A stretch of 64,000 bases of DNA from UBA7359 sp041689615 (GCA_041689615.1 JBDNFW010000033.1:124001-188000), one strand, 5' to 3'. Positions 1 to 9,443 are shown, counted from the first letter of the stretch. Numbers and translations: made by a program. Notes: generated by a model not told the origin, from the sequence alone.

Positions 1-417
1 TTTTCAGCCACAAACTGTTTAATCAATGGTGTAGAACAAAACCTTGCCGACTATTTATTAGGGATAAATGTTGATACAAAATTACCATTAGTAGCTGATT
101 ATTCTGGCGCAATGATTAACGTTTCTTTTCAGGAAATTGATGAGAAAAATAAATCGGTTTCATTCTATGCGCCGGTTTTCAGTGGCGTTGAGTACAAATT
201 ATCTGCACCTGTAAGTGATTACGTTTCATCATTCCAATCAGCCTTACCTTCTTTGGATAGTGGTGTTACCTTTTCATGTAACTGTGTCTTAAATTATCTC
301 CATTCAGAACTGGAAGGTAAAACAACGCAAGGCATGACCGGTCCAATGACCTTTGGTGAAATAGCATATCAATTATTAAACCAAACTTTGGTCTATTTGA
401 CCGTTGAAGATGCTTAA
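1..417 (+). CDS. C-terminal part of an unrecognised protein (5' end outside window)
   Basis: The reading frame is open from base 1 to the TAA at 415-417, so the gene begins upstream of the window; the in-frame ATG at 112 is probably internal. The 138 visible residues have no signal peptide, membrane segment or catalytic motif I can name. The C-terminal third is the best-ordered looking part, with a Cys-x-Cys (FSCNCVLNY) followed by a Gly/Thr-rich stretch (TQGMTGPMTFGEIAYQLLNQ). It ends 26 bases before the pilG-like gene on the same strand and may share its transcript. Function unknown. Confidence 0.6.
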   Translation, partial: FSATNCLINGVEQNLADYLLGINVDTKLPLVADYSGAMINVSFQEIDEKNKSVSFYAPVFSGVEYKLSAPVSDYVSSFQSALPSLDSGVTFSCNCVLNYLHSELEGKTTQGMTGPMTFGEIAYQLLNQTLVYLTVEDA

Positions 418-443
418 GGCTTTTTATAGGCGTTGATTTTACA

Positions 444-1271
444 GTGAAAGCAAATCATATTACGGTCGCTTTAATAGGGATTCCCTCTATTGAAGAGAAG
501 CGCTTAGATGCTGCTTTTCTGCATTCGCAGTCGCGTCATACAGCCTATTCTGCAGCAGATCTTTCTGATTCACCGCAAATATTAATGGTCAATGCAGATG
601 AACCTGCCTCTCTAATTGAATGGCGCAAGTACAGAAATACACTTGAAGCAGCAGAAAAAGTAGATCCACCTTCTGTCCTGGTTTCAAAAGACCGTGAATT
701 TAAAACAGATCATTATCAAGTTAGACGGCCTTTAATTGCATCTAGAGCAATCAGTATTCTGGATCAAGTTACTGCTAAAGAATTTACTGTTAGTGAAGAA
801 GTCGCTATTTTAGAACAAACGTCAGCGCCTGTAGCACAACAACAAGTCGACGATAAAACGATTCAGGAAGACAATAATCCTGCTAAAGACATAGTGGCTT
901 TAGTTATTGATGATAGTTTGCCTGTTAGAATACAAATGGATCAGGCATTAAGACCTTTTACCGGACGTGTTGATTTTGCAGAATCCGGTGAAGAAGCATT
1001 TGAATTAATCAATACCAATGAATATCAAATTATTTTTCTGGATGTCGTTTTACCCGGCATGGATGGTTATGAGATATGTAAGGTAATAAAACAAGGAAGA
1101 GCAAAAAACACCCCTATTATCATGTTAACAGGTAATTCTTCACCTGCAGATAAAATCAAAGGAAAGCTTGCTGGTTGTGATACTTATTTAATTAAGCCGG
1201 TTGGCAAAGCGATATTCAAAGAAGTAGTTTCGCAGTATTTAAGTTTGCCCGTTAATGCTAACGCGATGTAA
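444..1271 (+). CDS. pilG: PilG-like response regulator with N-terminal extension
   Basis: Receiver protein of a Pil/Chp type IV pilus chemosensory system. The receiver domain fills the C-terminal ~125 of 275 residues: acidic pair in VIDDS, phospho-acceptor Asp in FLDVVLPGMDG, Thr in MLTG and conserved Lys in LIKPV. The first ~145 residues are not seen in classical ~130-residue PilG. They look like a degenerate receiver-like fold (VALIGIP, PSVLVSKD, RRPLIASRAISILDQ) without the acidic pocket, followed by a charged linker. The start is GTG. It is first of five collinear chemosensory genes, which supports the PilG assignment by position. It could equally be named a generic two-domain response regulator. 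Confidence 0.75.
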   Translation: MKANHITVALIGIPSIEEKRLDAAFLHSQSRHTAYSAADLSDSPQILMVNADEPASLIEWRKYRNTLEAAEKVDPPSVLVSKDREFKTDHYQVRRPLIASRAISILDQVTAKEFTVSEEVAILEQTSAPVAQQQVDDKTIQEDNNPAKDIVALVIDDSLPVRIQMDQALRPFTGRVDFAESGEEAFELINTNEYQIIFLDVVLPGMDGYEICKVIKQGRAKNTPIIMLTGNSSPADKIKGKLAGCDTYLIKPVGKAIFKEVVSQYLSLPVNANAM

Positions 1272-1326
1272 ATGCGGTTGTTTGGGTGATACATTTTATT
1301 AATTTATTTTTAGTTCGGAGGAAAAA

Positions 1327-1692
1327 ATGGCGATAAGAAAAGTTCTTATTGTTGATGATTCACCAACAGATTTATCGAATCTAGAGAAAATCATTAGTGA
1401 GACAGATAGAGAAGTCATTACGGCTTCAAATGGTAGTGAAGCTATTACAAAAGCAAAAAGTGACAAGCCTGACATTATCTTTATGGATATTGTTATGGAC
1501 AAAATGGATGGCTATGAAGCAACAAGAACACTGACGAATGACAGCGCGACAAAATCGATCCCCATCATTTTTGTAAGTAGCAAACGACAAAAAGCGGATC
1601 GTGTCTGGGCAAAGATGCAAGGGGGAAAAGATTTAGTATCTAAACCTTACACAAAGGATCAAATACTGGATCAACTAAAAGCTTACGAATGA
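1327..1692 (+). CDS. pilH: PilH-like single-domain response regulator
   Basis: Stand-alone receiver of 121 residues, the usual PilH/CheY size. Visible motifs are LIVDDS (Asp10, Asp11), phospho-acceptor Asp54 in FMDIVMDKMDG, Ser84/Ser85 where Thr/Ser is expected, and Lys in VSKPY. In known Pil/Chp systems PilH acts with PilG downstream of the ChpA kinase, for example as a phosphate sink or retraction regulator. The start is supported by a strong Shine-Dalgarno sequence (GGAGG, six bases before ATG). It is separated from pilI by a stem-loop with a T-run (1703-1731), so its transcript level may differ from that of downstream genes. Confidence 0.85.
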   Translation: MAIRKVLIVDDSPTDLSNLEKIISETDREVITASNGSEAITKAKSDKPDIIFMDIVMDKMDGYEATRTLTNDSATKSIPIIFVSSKRQKADRVWAKMQGGKDLVSKPYTKDQILDQLKAYE

Positions 1693-1702
1693 ATATAAAA
1701 AC

Positions 1703-1731
1703 AAAGCCTCAATAATAATATTGGGGCTTTT
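1703..1731 (+). terminator. Stem-loop with T-run between pilH and pilI
   Basis: Arms GCCTCAAT (1706-1713) and ATTGGGGC (1720-1727) pair over eight bases with one G-T wobble. A flanking AAA/TTT extends the stem, and TTTT follows. It is a plausible intrinsic or attenuating terminator inside the chemosensory operon. Confidence 0.6.
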
Positions 1732-1754
1732 AAATTTTTAATAAGGTAACGACA

Positions 1755-2306
1755 TTGGCAACAGAACAACCGACACAATCCATATTAGACAATGTTGCAG
1801 CGGGATTAGACCATTTTGATCCTTTTCAAGGCTTTGTTGAAGATGGTAAGAAATTAAACATCCGTTATGGATTTCGTCTGGGAAAAATAAATTTTCTTGT
1901 CAATGAATTCTCTATGTCTGAAGTTGTTAAGAAACCTGTTATTTATTCTATACCAAATACCCCATCTTGGATTCAAGGATTAATTAATTTACGTGGCATT
2001 CTTGTTCCGGTACTCGATTTAAAAAAACGTATCGAACAAAATGATGAGAAAAAAAGAGGTGACACGCTACTTGTTATTGACAAGGGTGAACGAGCTTTCG
2101 CAACATTTATAGATGCATTACCTGATTCCATTAATATGGATGATGCTGATATTAAAGTAATTACGGTACCTGATAATATCCCTGATATTTTAAAAGGGTA
2201 CGCTACTGAAGCATTTGAAATAAAAGAAGAAGTCTGGCTTGAACTTAATTACGACACTTTTGTAAAACATATGACTAAGGATTATTCGGATTTTGAAGCC
2301 GAGTAA
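1755..2306 (+). CDS. pilI: PilI-like CheW-domain coupling protein
   Basis: CheW-type adaptor expected to couple the PilJ receptor to the ChpA kinase at the inner membrane. The 183 residues hold one CheW fold: FRLGKINFLVNEFSMSEVV, then IPNTPSWIQGLINLRGILVPVLDLKKRI, the canonical CheW signature region (glycine-leucine-x-asparagine-x-arginine-glycine). The length fits PilI. The start codon is TTG at 1755 with AAGG eight bases upstream; no in-frame ATG exists before the conserved region. It follows the stem-loop after pilH and lies 48 bases upstream of pilJ. Confidence 0.85.
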   Translation: MATEQPTQSILDNVAAGLDHFDPFQGFVEDGKKLNIRYGFRLGKINFLVNEFSMSEVVKKPVIYSIPNTPSWIQGLINLRGILVPVLDLKKRIEQNDEKKRGDTLLVIDKGERAFATFIDALPDSINMDDADIKVITVPDNIPDILKGYATEAFEIKEEVWLELNYDTFVKHMTKDYSDFEAE

Positions 2307-2354
2307 TTAAATTGTAATTTACACAACACCACATTAACGAGAGCAACCAACATC

Positions 2355-3743
2355 ATGAAGATGCAATTTAAAAACAAGTTATTTCTGGCAGTCATGCTCA
2401 TTAACATCGCATACACCTGCATTATACTCAGTTTATATTTCGCAATATCCAACACGGATAAAAGTGAAGCTGTCACTGAAATCATGAATAATGGTGTTAT
2501 AAGTTTCTTTATAATGTTAGCTATCACTGTTCTCGGTACTATTTACTATGTAAATAAACTCTATAAGCCAATAGAACGATTAAAAAATATCATGAAAAAA
2601 ATATCGGAAGGTGATTTCGATGCACGTATCGGTATTAAAAGTGGTGATGAATTTCAGGATATCAGTACCTCTATCGACACCATGTTGAATGAACGAGTGT
2701 CGGTATTGACTAGTATTGAAGATGATAATGAACAGCTCAATGATTCGATTGTTGCTTTGTTAGAAACAGTGGCGCAACTTGCTCAGAAAAACCTCTCGAT
2801 TAAAGCGAAAGTAAATGAAGATATAACAGGCCCTCTGGCTGACGCGTTAAACTTGATGACTTTTGAAACCACAGCCGTTTTGAACGAAGTAACCAGAATA
2901 TCCGGTGACGTTGCTGAAACATCTAACCTGGTAAAATCACAATCAGACAACGTACTGTTGCTTGCTAATAAAGAACGGGACGAAGTTGATAATGCGGCGA
3001 TCGAATTGAAATCAGCTGCTGAAGCAATGTCTCGAATTGCACTTCTTGCAGAACAATCAAATGCTGCAGCTGAAGATGCTATTAAAACAACCATCACCGC
3101 TATGAACACGGTGAGTGATACAGTTGAAAGTATTAATAGAATTCGAGACACCATTCACGAAACAGAAAAACGTATTAAACGACTGGGTGAACGTTCGCAG
3201 GAAATTGGTACAGCGGTGAACTTGATTAACAACATTTCTGAAAGAACACATATTCTTGCATTAAACGCGAGTATGCACGCAGCCTCTGCTGGTGAAGCCG
3301 GACGTGGTTTTGCGGTGGTTGCTGACGAAGTACAACGTCTCGCAGAAAATGCCCGTGAAGCGACATCACAGATTGGTACTCTGGTAAATAATATTCAGAT
3401 TGAAACAGTCAATACAGTAAACACCATGAACGAGCTTATCACACAGGTTGTAGGTGGTAGCCAACTTGCAGAAGCAGCTGGTGTGCAAATGAAAAAAACT
3501 CAATCAACAACTGCTGAACTGGTAAGTATGGTACAAAAGATTGCCGAGAATGCGACGGCACAGGCTGAGACCAGTAATAGATTAAGAGAACGTACAGACG
3601 TTATTAGAGACAGCGTACGTAAAACAGGTGCTCACTTACAAGATCAAACACATCATACAGATGAATTGGTGGAACAAGCTATGTTATTAGTTGCAGCTGT
3701 TGGCGTATTTAAACTTGCTGATGACGAGATTAATATTCAATAA
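2355..3743 (+). CDS. pilJ: PilJ-like methyl-accepting chemotaxis protein lacking a periplasmic sensor domain
   Basis: Receptor of the Pil/Chp pathway. Two membrane segments (about residues 9-29 and 50-68) are followed by a HAMP domain (LYKPIERLKNIMKKISEGDFDARI region) and a long signalling coiled coil. The hairpin tip reads ERTHILALNAS...AGEAGRGFAVVADEV, the PilJ-type MCP tip. At 462 residues it is much shorter than the ~680-residue Pseudomonas PilJ: only ~20 residues separate the two membrane helices, so the periplasmic PilJ ligand domains are absent. It may respond to membrane or partner signals instead. It lies between pilI and chpA. Confidence 0.85.
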   Translation: MKMQFKNKLFLAVMLINIAYTCIILSLYFAISNTDKSEAVTEIMNNGVISFFIMLAITVLGTIYYVNKLYKPIERLKNIMKKISEGDFDARIGIKSGDEFQDISTSIDTMLNERVSVLTSIEDDNEQLNDSIVALLETVAQLAQKNLSIKAKVNEDITGPLADALNLMTFETTAVLNEVTRISGDVAETSNLVKSQSDNVLLLANKERDEVDNAAIELKSAAEAMSRIALLAEQSNAAAEDAIKTTITAMNTVSDTVESINRIRDTIHETEKRIKRLGERSQEIGTAVNLINNISERTHILALNASMHAASAGEAGRGFAVVADEVQRLAENAREATSQIGTLVNNIQIETVNTVNTMNELITQVVGGSQLAEAAGVQMKKTQSTTAELVSMVQKIAENATAQAETSNRLRERTDVIRDSVRKTGAHLQDQTHHTDELVEQAMLLVAAVGVFKLADDEINIQ

Positions 3744-3792
3744 CAGCATATTAATTCACACTCAAATTATCATCACTGCATGAATATATCCG

Positions 3793-6700
3793 ATGAGTTC
3801 AAATAAAGACGCCATATTAGCAGGACTTATTGATCAGTTTTTCCAGTCTATTCCTGCGCAGGAAAAAATTGACTCGGATTCATTTCAACCCGTGTTAAAT
3901 AATATTGGAAAACTTGCCATTGCTGCCGGAGAAAATAATCGTTTGGGTTTTCAGGATATTTGTCTTCTAGTTCAGGAAACTTTTTCCGATATTATTGCAA
4001 GTTCAGGGGCATTAAACGACAAACAATTCGAATCATTGCAACTGTGGCGAAACCTTGCTTCTAATTATATAAAAGACAGTAAGCCATCAACAATAGATGG
4101 ATTAATTGCTTATTTTAAACGTTCGGAACTCAATTCAAATATTGCTGAAGATGATCTTATTGTATTCATAGAAGTGCTTAAAAATGAAAGTCATCAATTT
4201 CAAATTTTATTTTCTGGAATAATTAATTCTTTTGAAAATAATGCCCCTGTCGAACCAGATGTTCTGAATAAAAAACTTGATACTTTATTAACAACTATCA
4301 GTGAGGATAGTACATCAGGATTTTTAGATGTAGCCTCATTGTTCCAGGAAAATATTTCAGATATAGCGAACGAGAAAAACTTATTAAATGAGAAACAAAG
4401 TAAATTAATATTGGATTGGCTACATCAAGCCGATCTTTTTATAGCTGATGAAAATAATACGAAAGCAATATCAGAATTAATTAATATTTTAAAAAGTGAC
4501 GAATGGCCTAACCCCCTTGCTGAGGTTGATGCCAATATATTGCTTGAAATGCTTGATATTGATTCTGGTACTGAAAGTAACGCTGACGATGTTGCTTCAG
4601 CAAAAATACCTGAGGCTCTTGTCGACTTATATAGTCAATTACAAACAGCAACATCCAAAATCAGTGCTGAAAATAAAGAAAGTATTCTCGATGTTGCCAA
4701 TATTACTGAAGAAATTGGACTTGCTGCAGGCGAACTTGATTTACTTGGCTTTCAGGATACTTGCTTAATTGTCAAAGAAAATTTATCTGACATGGTGAGT
4801 GATGAAGTCTCATCCATACAAGATTACATCGTTTATATTGGTCAATGGGAAAGTTATGTAAAGAATTACTTATCAGACACTGATAATTTTGAGTCGGCAA
4901 TAAACATTCTCAATTATCTCGCTGACAAACAATGGCCCAGTCCACTAGGACAGGCTGATGTCGGTGTATTGAAAGACATGTTTGGTATAGCCGAACCAAC
5001 TGAAGATAAAATGGATCTCACAATGGTCACGACAGCTGACAAAATGGATTCAACTATTGTGACCACAACGGATCAATTAGATTTAACAGTTGCGACAACA
5101 AATGAAAAAATCCAGAAAGTATTAAATGAAATACTTGATGAAGTCATTGATACCAAGGACATTCTCGCCGCACCACACACTATCAGTAAAGATCTTGTTC
5201 AAATGTTACGAGAAGAAGCTGTCATGATTCAGACAGAGGCTCAGAACCAGATTGAACTGATAAAAAATGAAAATACCGAAACCGACATTATAGCCGACTC
5301 TTTATCGCAATATGCGCTTCATATTGAACGCTTTGGTAATGCTTGTCAGGCAGCAGAAATGGATGGTTTATATCAAGTTTCTACTGTCTTTTCCAAAAAC
5401 CTTAATAATTTTTCAAAAAACGAAACTAACTTTACTGAACATCAGCTATCTCTGCTTTTATCCTGGCCTGAAAAAGTTTCAGCCTATCTGGAAACACCTG
5501 GTGACAGTATTTGCAGCGACGAAATTGTCAAAATTTTACAAGACGATGAATTACCAAAGAAATTAATGCGGGGTGTCGCACCTGCACTGGTAAACCTTCT
5601 TAAAGCAGTTTATGTCTCTGACAAAGATATCAGCAGAGAAGCAAGACAAACAATTGCAGAAGCAGAAGATGTATCTATAGAACTTCCTGACGATATTAAT
5701 CAGGAATTACTTGATGGCTTGTTACAGGAATTACCTGGGCAAACAGAAGAGTTTTCTTCAGCCATTCAATCATTCATTGACGGTAGTGGCGATTTAGGTG
5801 AAGTTCAAAAAGCACAACGCGTTGCGCATACGGTGAAAGGTGCTGCAAATACCGTAGGTGTTAGAGGTATAGCAACGTTAACCCATCAACTTGAAGATAT
5901 CTTATCTGCGCTCAATGACTTAAAGCATCTACCCTCGCCTGCTCTCGCAAACGTTTTTATGGAAGCATCTGATTGCCTTGAAGAAATGAGCGAGGCATTG
6001 CTTGAACGCGGTTCGTCTCCTGCCAATAGTCAGGAAGTCCTACAAAATGTACTGGACTGGGCGAATCGTATTGAATCTGAAGGTGTAGATTGTCTTAGCT
6101 CGGAACAAGAAGGACAAGCATCTCAATCTGCCAGTAAAGCTAAAGGAAATGATGAAGGTGAAAAAGCTGAAGATAGTGCGGCTGAAGCTACTCTTCGAGT
6201 TCCTGCGAGTTTAATCGATGAAGTTTTAAGATTATTGGGTGAAACCATGATTGTAACGTCTCAATTACAAGAGCGCGTGCGTCTATCAACATTACAATCT
6301 CAAAGACTGATAGAACATCAAAACATGGTACAACACCTGACATCCGATCTGGAAGTTCAGGTTGATGTAAACGGTAGCACATACAACCAGAAGCAAGCGG
6401 TAAACCAAAATGAAGTCTTCGATTCTTTAGAACTGGAAGAATATAACGAATTACATACGGTAACGCATCAAATCGTTGAAGCCGCCGTTGACTCCTATGA
6501 ATTTAATCAGGAAATTGCAACGGACTTAAGAGAACTGGATGAACTCTTGATAGATAAACTACGTTTGCATAACGAAATACAAGATCTTGTTATGCGAACA
6601 CGCATGGTGCCTATCAAGACAATCACACCAAGATTACAACGTATCGTTCGACAAGTTTGTAGAACGACAAAGAAGCAAGCCGCATTGGAAATTCATGGTT

Positions 6701-7983
6701 CAGATACGCTTATCGACAGTAATATTATTAATAAATTAATTGACCCATTGATGCACATGATAAGAAATGCGATAGATCATGGTATTGAAACCCGGGAAGA
6801 GCGAATCCATGTTAAAAAAGAACCAGAAGGAAAATTAAAACTCACTTTCTTTAGGGAAGGCACACAAATTGTGGTTCGTTGTCAGGATGATGGTGCGGGT
6901 CTAAATCACAAAGCCATACTGGAAAAAGCGATTAAACATGATTTAATTAAAGCTGACGACAAATTAACTGAATCTGAAATTAACCGACTAATACTTCACC
7001 CCGGTTTTTCAACTCGTGAAAAAGCAACACAAACTTCCGGACGAGGCGTCGGACTAGATGTCGTTCATACAGAACTCATGGCTTTAAAAGGTAGTGTGCA
7101 TATCGAATCAGAAAAAAATAATGGTTGTTTAATAGAATTAAGAATGCCTGTGACATTAATGTCATCTCATGCCTTATTGCTACGTCATTTAAATCAAATC
7201 ATTGCTGTATCAAATCATGGTATTGAAAAAATTCTTCATCCTAGTGATTCGCAAATATTTAAAACAGAAAATGGCACTTATTGCGAAGTAGACGGTGAAA
7301 GAGTTCAAATGGTCACTCTGGAATCCTTACTTAATCTTCCTGAAGACCGGAGGAATGACGATAGAGAAACACGCCCTGCACTACTGATACGTGAAGAAGA
7401 ATTAAATCACGTTGTCTATATACAAGAAGTTGTTGATACACGAGATCTGTTTATTAAATCGATGGGACAATATCTGAACAATATCAAAGGTATGCTTGGC
7501 GCAACTATTCTTGGTGATGGTAGCGTTGTACCTGTAATCGATTTACCGGAGTTGATACGTGCCCCTGTTGTAAACTTATATAGTCCAAGTGAATTAACCC
7601 AAACAAATATTCATCGTGCACTGCCAATTGCACTGGTCGTCGATGACTCTCTTAGCGCAAGACGTGCACTAGCTCAAGTTATTCAAGATGCTGGTTTTGA
7701 TGTTAGAACAGCAAAAGATGGTCTTGAAGCTGTTGGTATTATTGAAAAAAAGAAACCCGATATCATGTTAGTCGATATGGAAATGCCTAGAATGAATGGT
7801 ATGGAATTAACCTCCCACGTGCGTGGTTTTGCTAACACAAAAGATATCCCTGTCATCATGGTAACGTCTCGTTCTACTGACAAACATAGAAAACAGGCTA
7901 AAGATGCTGGCGTGGATGTTTATGTCACCAAACCTTTTTCTGAAGATGATTTGTTAGATCATGTTCACAATTTATTGAATTAG
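3793..7983 (+). CDS. chpA: ChpA/PilL-like hybrid CheA histidine kinase
   Basis: Large CheA-type kinase of the type IV pilus chemosensory system, 1396 residues. Order: (1) ~600 N-terminal residues with four diverged helical repeats (about 27-93, 163-220, 297-360, 503-566) that resemble Hpt-like modules without a phosphorylatable His; (2) one canonical Hpt with AHTVKGAANT, His679; (3) dimerisation and ATPase domain with N box HMIRNAIDHG (~988-997), DDGAGLN and GRGVGLDVVH; (4) CheW-like domain; (5) C-terminal receiver with VVDDS and Asp1328 in VDMEMPRMNG. Pseudomonas ChpA is ~2470 residues with several Hpt domains, so this is a reduced version. It follows pilJ closely. Confidence 0.9.
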   Translation: MSSNKDAILAGLIDQFFQSIPAQEKIDSDSFQPVLNNIGKLAIAAGENNRLGFQDICLLVQETFSDIIASSGALNDKQFESLQLWRNLASNYIKDSKPSTIDGLIAYFKRSELNSNIAEDDLIVFIEVLKNESHQFQILFSGIINSFENNAPVEPDVLNKKLDTLLTTISEDSTSGFLDVASLFQENISDIANEKNLLNEKQSKLILDWLHQADLFIADENNTKAISELINILKSDEWPNPLAEVDANILLEMLDIDSGTESNADDVASAKIPEALVDLYSQLQTATSKISAENKESILDVANITEEIGLAAGELDLLGFQDTCLIVKENLSDMVSDEVSSIQDYIVYIGQWESYVKNYLSDTDNFESAINILNYLADKQWPSPLGQADVGVLKDMFGIAEPTEDKMDLTMVTTADKMDSTIVTTTDQLDLTVATTNEKIQKVLNEILDEVIDTKDILAAPHTISKDLVQMLREEAVMIQTEAQNQIELIKNENTETDIIADSLSQYALHIERFGNACQAAEMDGLYQVSTVFSKNLNNFSKNETNFTEHQLSLLLSWPEKVSAYLETPGDSICSDEIVKILQDDELPKKLMRGVAPALVNLLKAVYVSDKDISREARQTIAEAEDVSIELPDDINQELLDGLLQELPGQTEEFSSAIQSFIDGSGDLGEVQKAQRVAHTVKGAANTVGVRGIATLTHQLEDILSALNDLKHLPSPALANVFMEASDCLEEMSEALLERGSSPANSQEVLQNVLDWANRIESEGVDCLSSEQEGQASQSASKAKGNDEGEKAEDSAAEATLRVPASLIDEVLRLLGETMIVTSQLQERVRLSTLQSQRLIEHQNMVQHLTSDLEVQVDVNGSTYNQKQAVNQNEVFDSLELEEYNELHTVTHQIVEAAVDSYEFNQEIATDLRELDELLIDKLRLHNEIQDLVMRTRMVPIKTITPRLQRIVRQVCRTTKKQAALEIHGSDTLIDSNIINKLIDPLMHMIRNAIDHGIETREERIHVKKEPEGKLKLTFFREGTQIVVRCQDDGAGLNHKAILEKAIKHDLIKADDKLTESEINRLILHPGFSTREKATQTSGRGVGLDVVHTELMALKGSVHIESEKNNGCLIELRMPVTLMSSHALLLRHLNQIIAVSNHGIEKILHPSDSQIFKTENGTYCEVDGERVQMVTLESLLNLPEDRRNDDRETRPALLIREEELNHVVYIQEVVDTRDLFIKSMGQYLNNIKGMLGATILGDGSVVPVIDLPELIRAPVVNLYSPSELTQTNIHRALPIALVVDDSLSARRALAQVIQDAGFDVRTAKDGLEAVGIIEKKKPDIMLVDMEMPRMNGMELTSHVRGFANTKDIPVIMVTSRSTDKHRKQAKDAGVDVYVTKPFSEDDLLDHVHNLLN
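5005..5103 (+). repeat. Three tandem 33-bp repeats inside chpA
   Basis: Residues 405-437 of ChpA are three copies of an 11-residue unit: DKMDLTMVTTA, DKMDSTIVTTT, DQLDLTVATTN. The unit lies in the linker between the third and fourth helical repeats, a place where copy number could vary between strains. Confidence 0.75.
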
Positions 7984-8076
7984 GTTCAAAATTGAACCTA
8001 TAATTCATTGAATTTATTTGCTTTTTTCATTATTTTTAGCATCCAAAAATTAACCCTTCAATCAGGATGAATTCTT

Positions 8077-9420
8077 TTGTCACGCATATTACTTATCGAT
8101 GATTCTGAAGATTTCCGAATTTTACTAAGACGTTATATCTTGAGTGAATACGAGGATTATGATGTCGTAGACTATGATCCTAAGGATAAAGGCTTGCCTG
8201 GCGAAAACTTTCCGTGGAAACAATACGATTTGGTTCTACTTGATTACGATCTTGGTTTAGGTAGAGTAAATGGTCTGGGCTGGATGATTCACTTCAGTAC
8301 AATAGTGGATATGCCTCCCGTCATCATGATAACGGCTGTCGGTAGTACAAAGATCGCTGTTGATGCTCTAAAGTCAGGCGCAGTTGATTTTATCGACAAG
8401 GGCGATATTTCTGCTGAAACAATAAAAGCAACTATAGATGATGTTTTTTCTCTTTCAGATAAACAAAACACAATAATGGCAAACCGTACGGTAGTTGCAG
8501 AACATAAAAATGAGGCAACTCAATTGCCTGATTTACTTTTCCAGGAAGAAGATGAAGGGAATGATTTCTTTAATTTAACAGATGAACCCGATCCTCTTTC
8601 AACAACTGATGATCAATTACAAAAATTTGGTTTAGTTGTTCCTGGTTACGAATTGCTAGAAGAAATCGGTCGTGGCGGGATGTCAGTCGTGTTATTAGCC
8701 AGACCCATAGAAGAGGATAAGGAAGTTGTATTAAAAATCATGTTTACGCGAGGGCATGAAGATCCATTGGCATTAAAACGATTTATGCAGGAATACACTT
8801 TGATTTCATGCCTCGATCACCCTCACATCGTATCAATAGACGAAAGAGCATTTGCTTCAGACTTTGCTTATATTGCAATGGAAAATTTTCCAGGTGGTGA
8901 TCTTGCAAAGAAACTGTTGACTGGAATAGATTTAGAAACTGCGATCGAATATATACGCCAAATGTGTATGGGGCTAGTTGCCGTTCACGATATTAATATC
9001 GTCCATCGAGATATTAAACCGGGAAATATTTTATTCAGAGTAGATGGAACATTAGCTATTACTGATTTTGGTGCGGCAAAAAATTTAACCGGTGATGTCG
9101 AAGACATTACTATTAACAATCATATCGTTGGTACTCCTTATTACATGAGTCCAGAACAAGCTGCCAGCATGCCTCTCGATCATCGCAGTGATTTATATAG
9201 TCTTGGGATCATGATTTATCAAATGCTGACTAACGAACGTCCTTATACAGCAAATTCTATTGCTCAATTAATATCAATGCATTTGCATGCACCAATACCT
9301 AGATTGCCAGAACATTTAGTCAAGTATCAACCACTCATCGATGGTCTATTAGCAAAAGATCCAGACGACCGATTCCAGTCAGCAAATGATGTAATTCTCG
9401 GTTTAGACTGGATTAATTAA
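8077..9420 (+). CDS. Receiver domain fused to a eukaryotic-type Ser/Thr protein kinase
   Basis: Residues 1-~125 form a receiver (LLIDDSEDF, phospho-acceptor Asp in LLDYDLGLG, Thr in MITAVG, Lys in FIDKGD). A linker rich in Asp/Glu follows, then a Hanks-type kinase from ~185: glycine loop IGRGGMSVVLLA, catalytic Lys in VVLKIM, HRDIKPGN, DFGAAK, and SPE in place of APE. It has no membrane segment, so it is probably cytoplasmic. The start is TTG at 8077 with AGGA ten bases upstream. It lies 93 bases after chpA on the same strand, suggesting that ChpA phosphotransfer could switch Ser/Thr phosphorylation. The target is unknown. Confidence 0.85.
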   Translation: MSRILLIDDSEDFRILLRRYILSEYEDYDVVDYDPKDKGLPGENFPWKQYDLVLLDYDLGLGRVNGLGWMIHFSTIVDMPPVIMITAVGSTKIAVDALKSGAVDFIDKGDISAETIKATIDDVFSLSDKQNTIMANRTVVAEHKNEATQLPDLLFQEEDEGNDFFNLTDEPDPLSTTDDQLQKFGLVVPGYELLEEIGRGGMSVVLLARPIEEDKEVVLKIMFTRGHEDPLALKRFMQEYTLISCLDHPHIVSIDERAFASDFAYIAMENFPGGDLAKKLLTGIDLETAIEYIRQMCMGLVAVHDINIVHRDIKPGNILFRVDGTLAITDFGAAKNLTGDVEDITINNHIVGTPYYMSPEQAASMPLDHRSDLYSLGIMIYQMLTNERPYTANSIAQLISMHLHAPIPRLPEHLVKYQPLIDGLLAKDPDDRFQSANDVILGLDWIN

Positions 9421-9443
9421 TTACTGTTCTAATTATCTAAAGA

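Noticed and set aside
7981..8000. TAGGTTCAA/TTGAACCTA after chpA as an intrinsic terminator
   Set aside because: The inverted repeat is 9 bp but has a 2-base spacer and no T-run; it may be a protein-binding palindrome but I have no partner for it.
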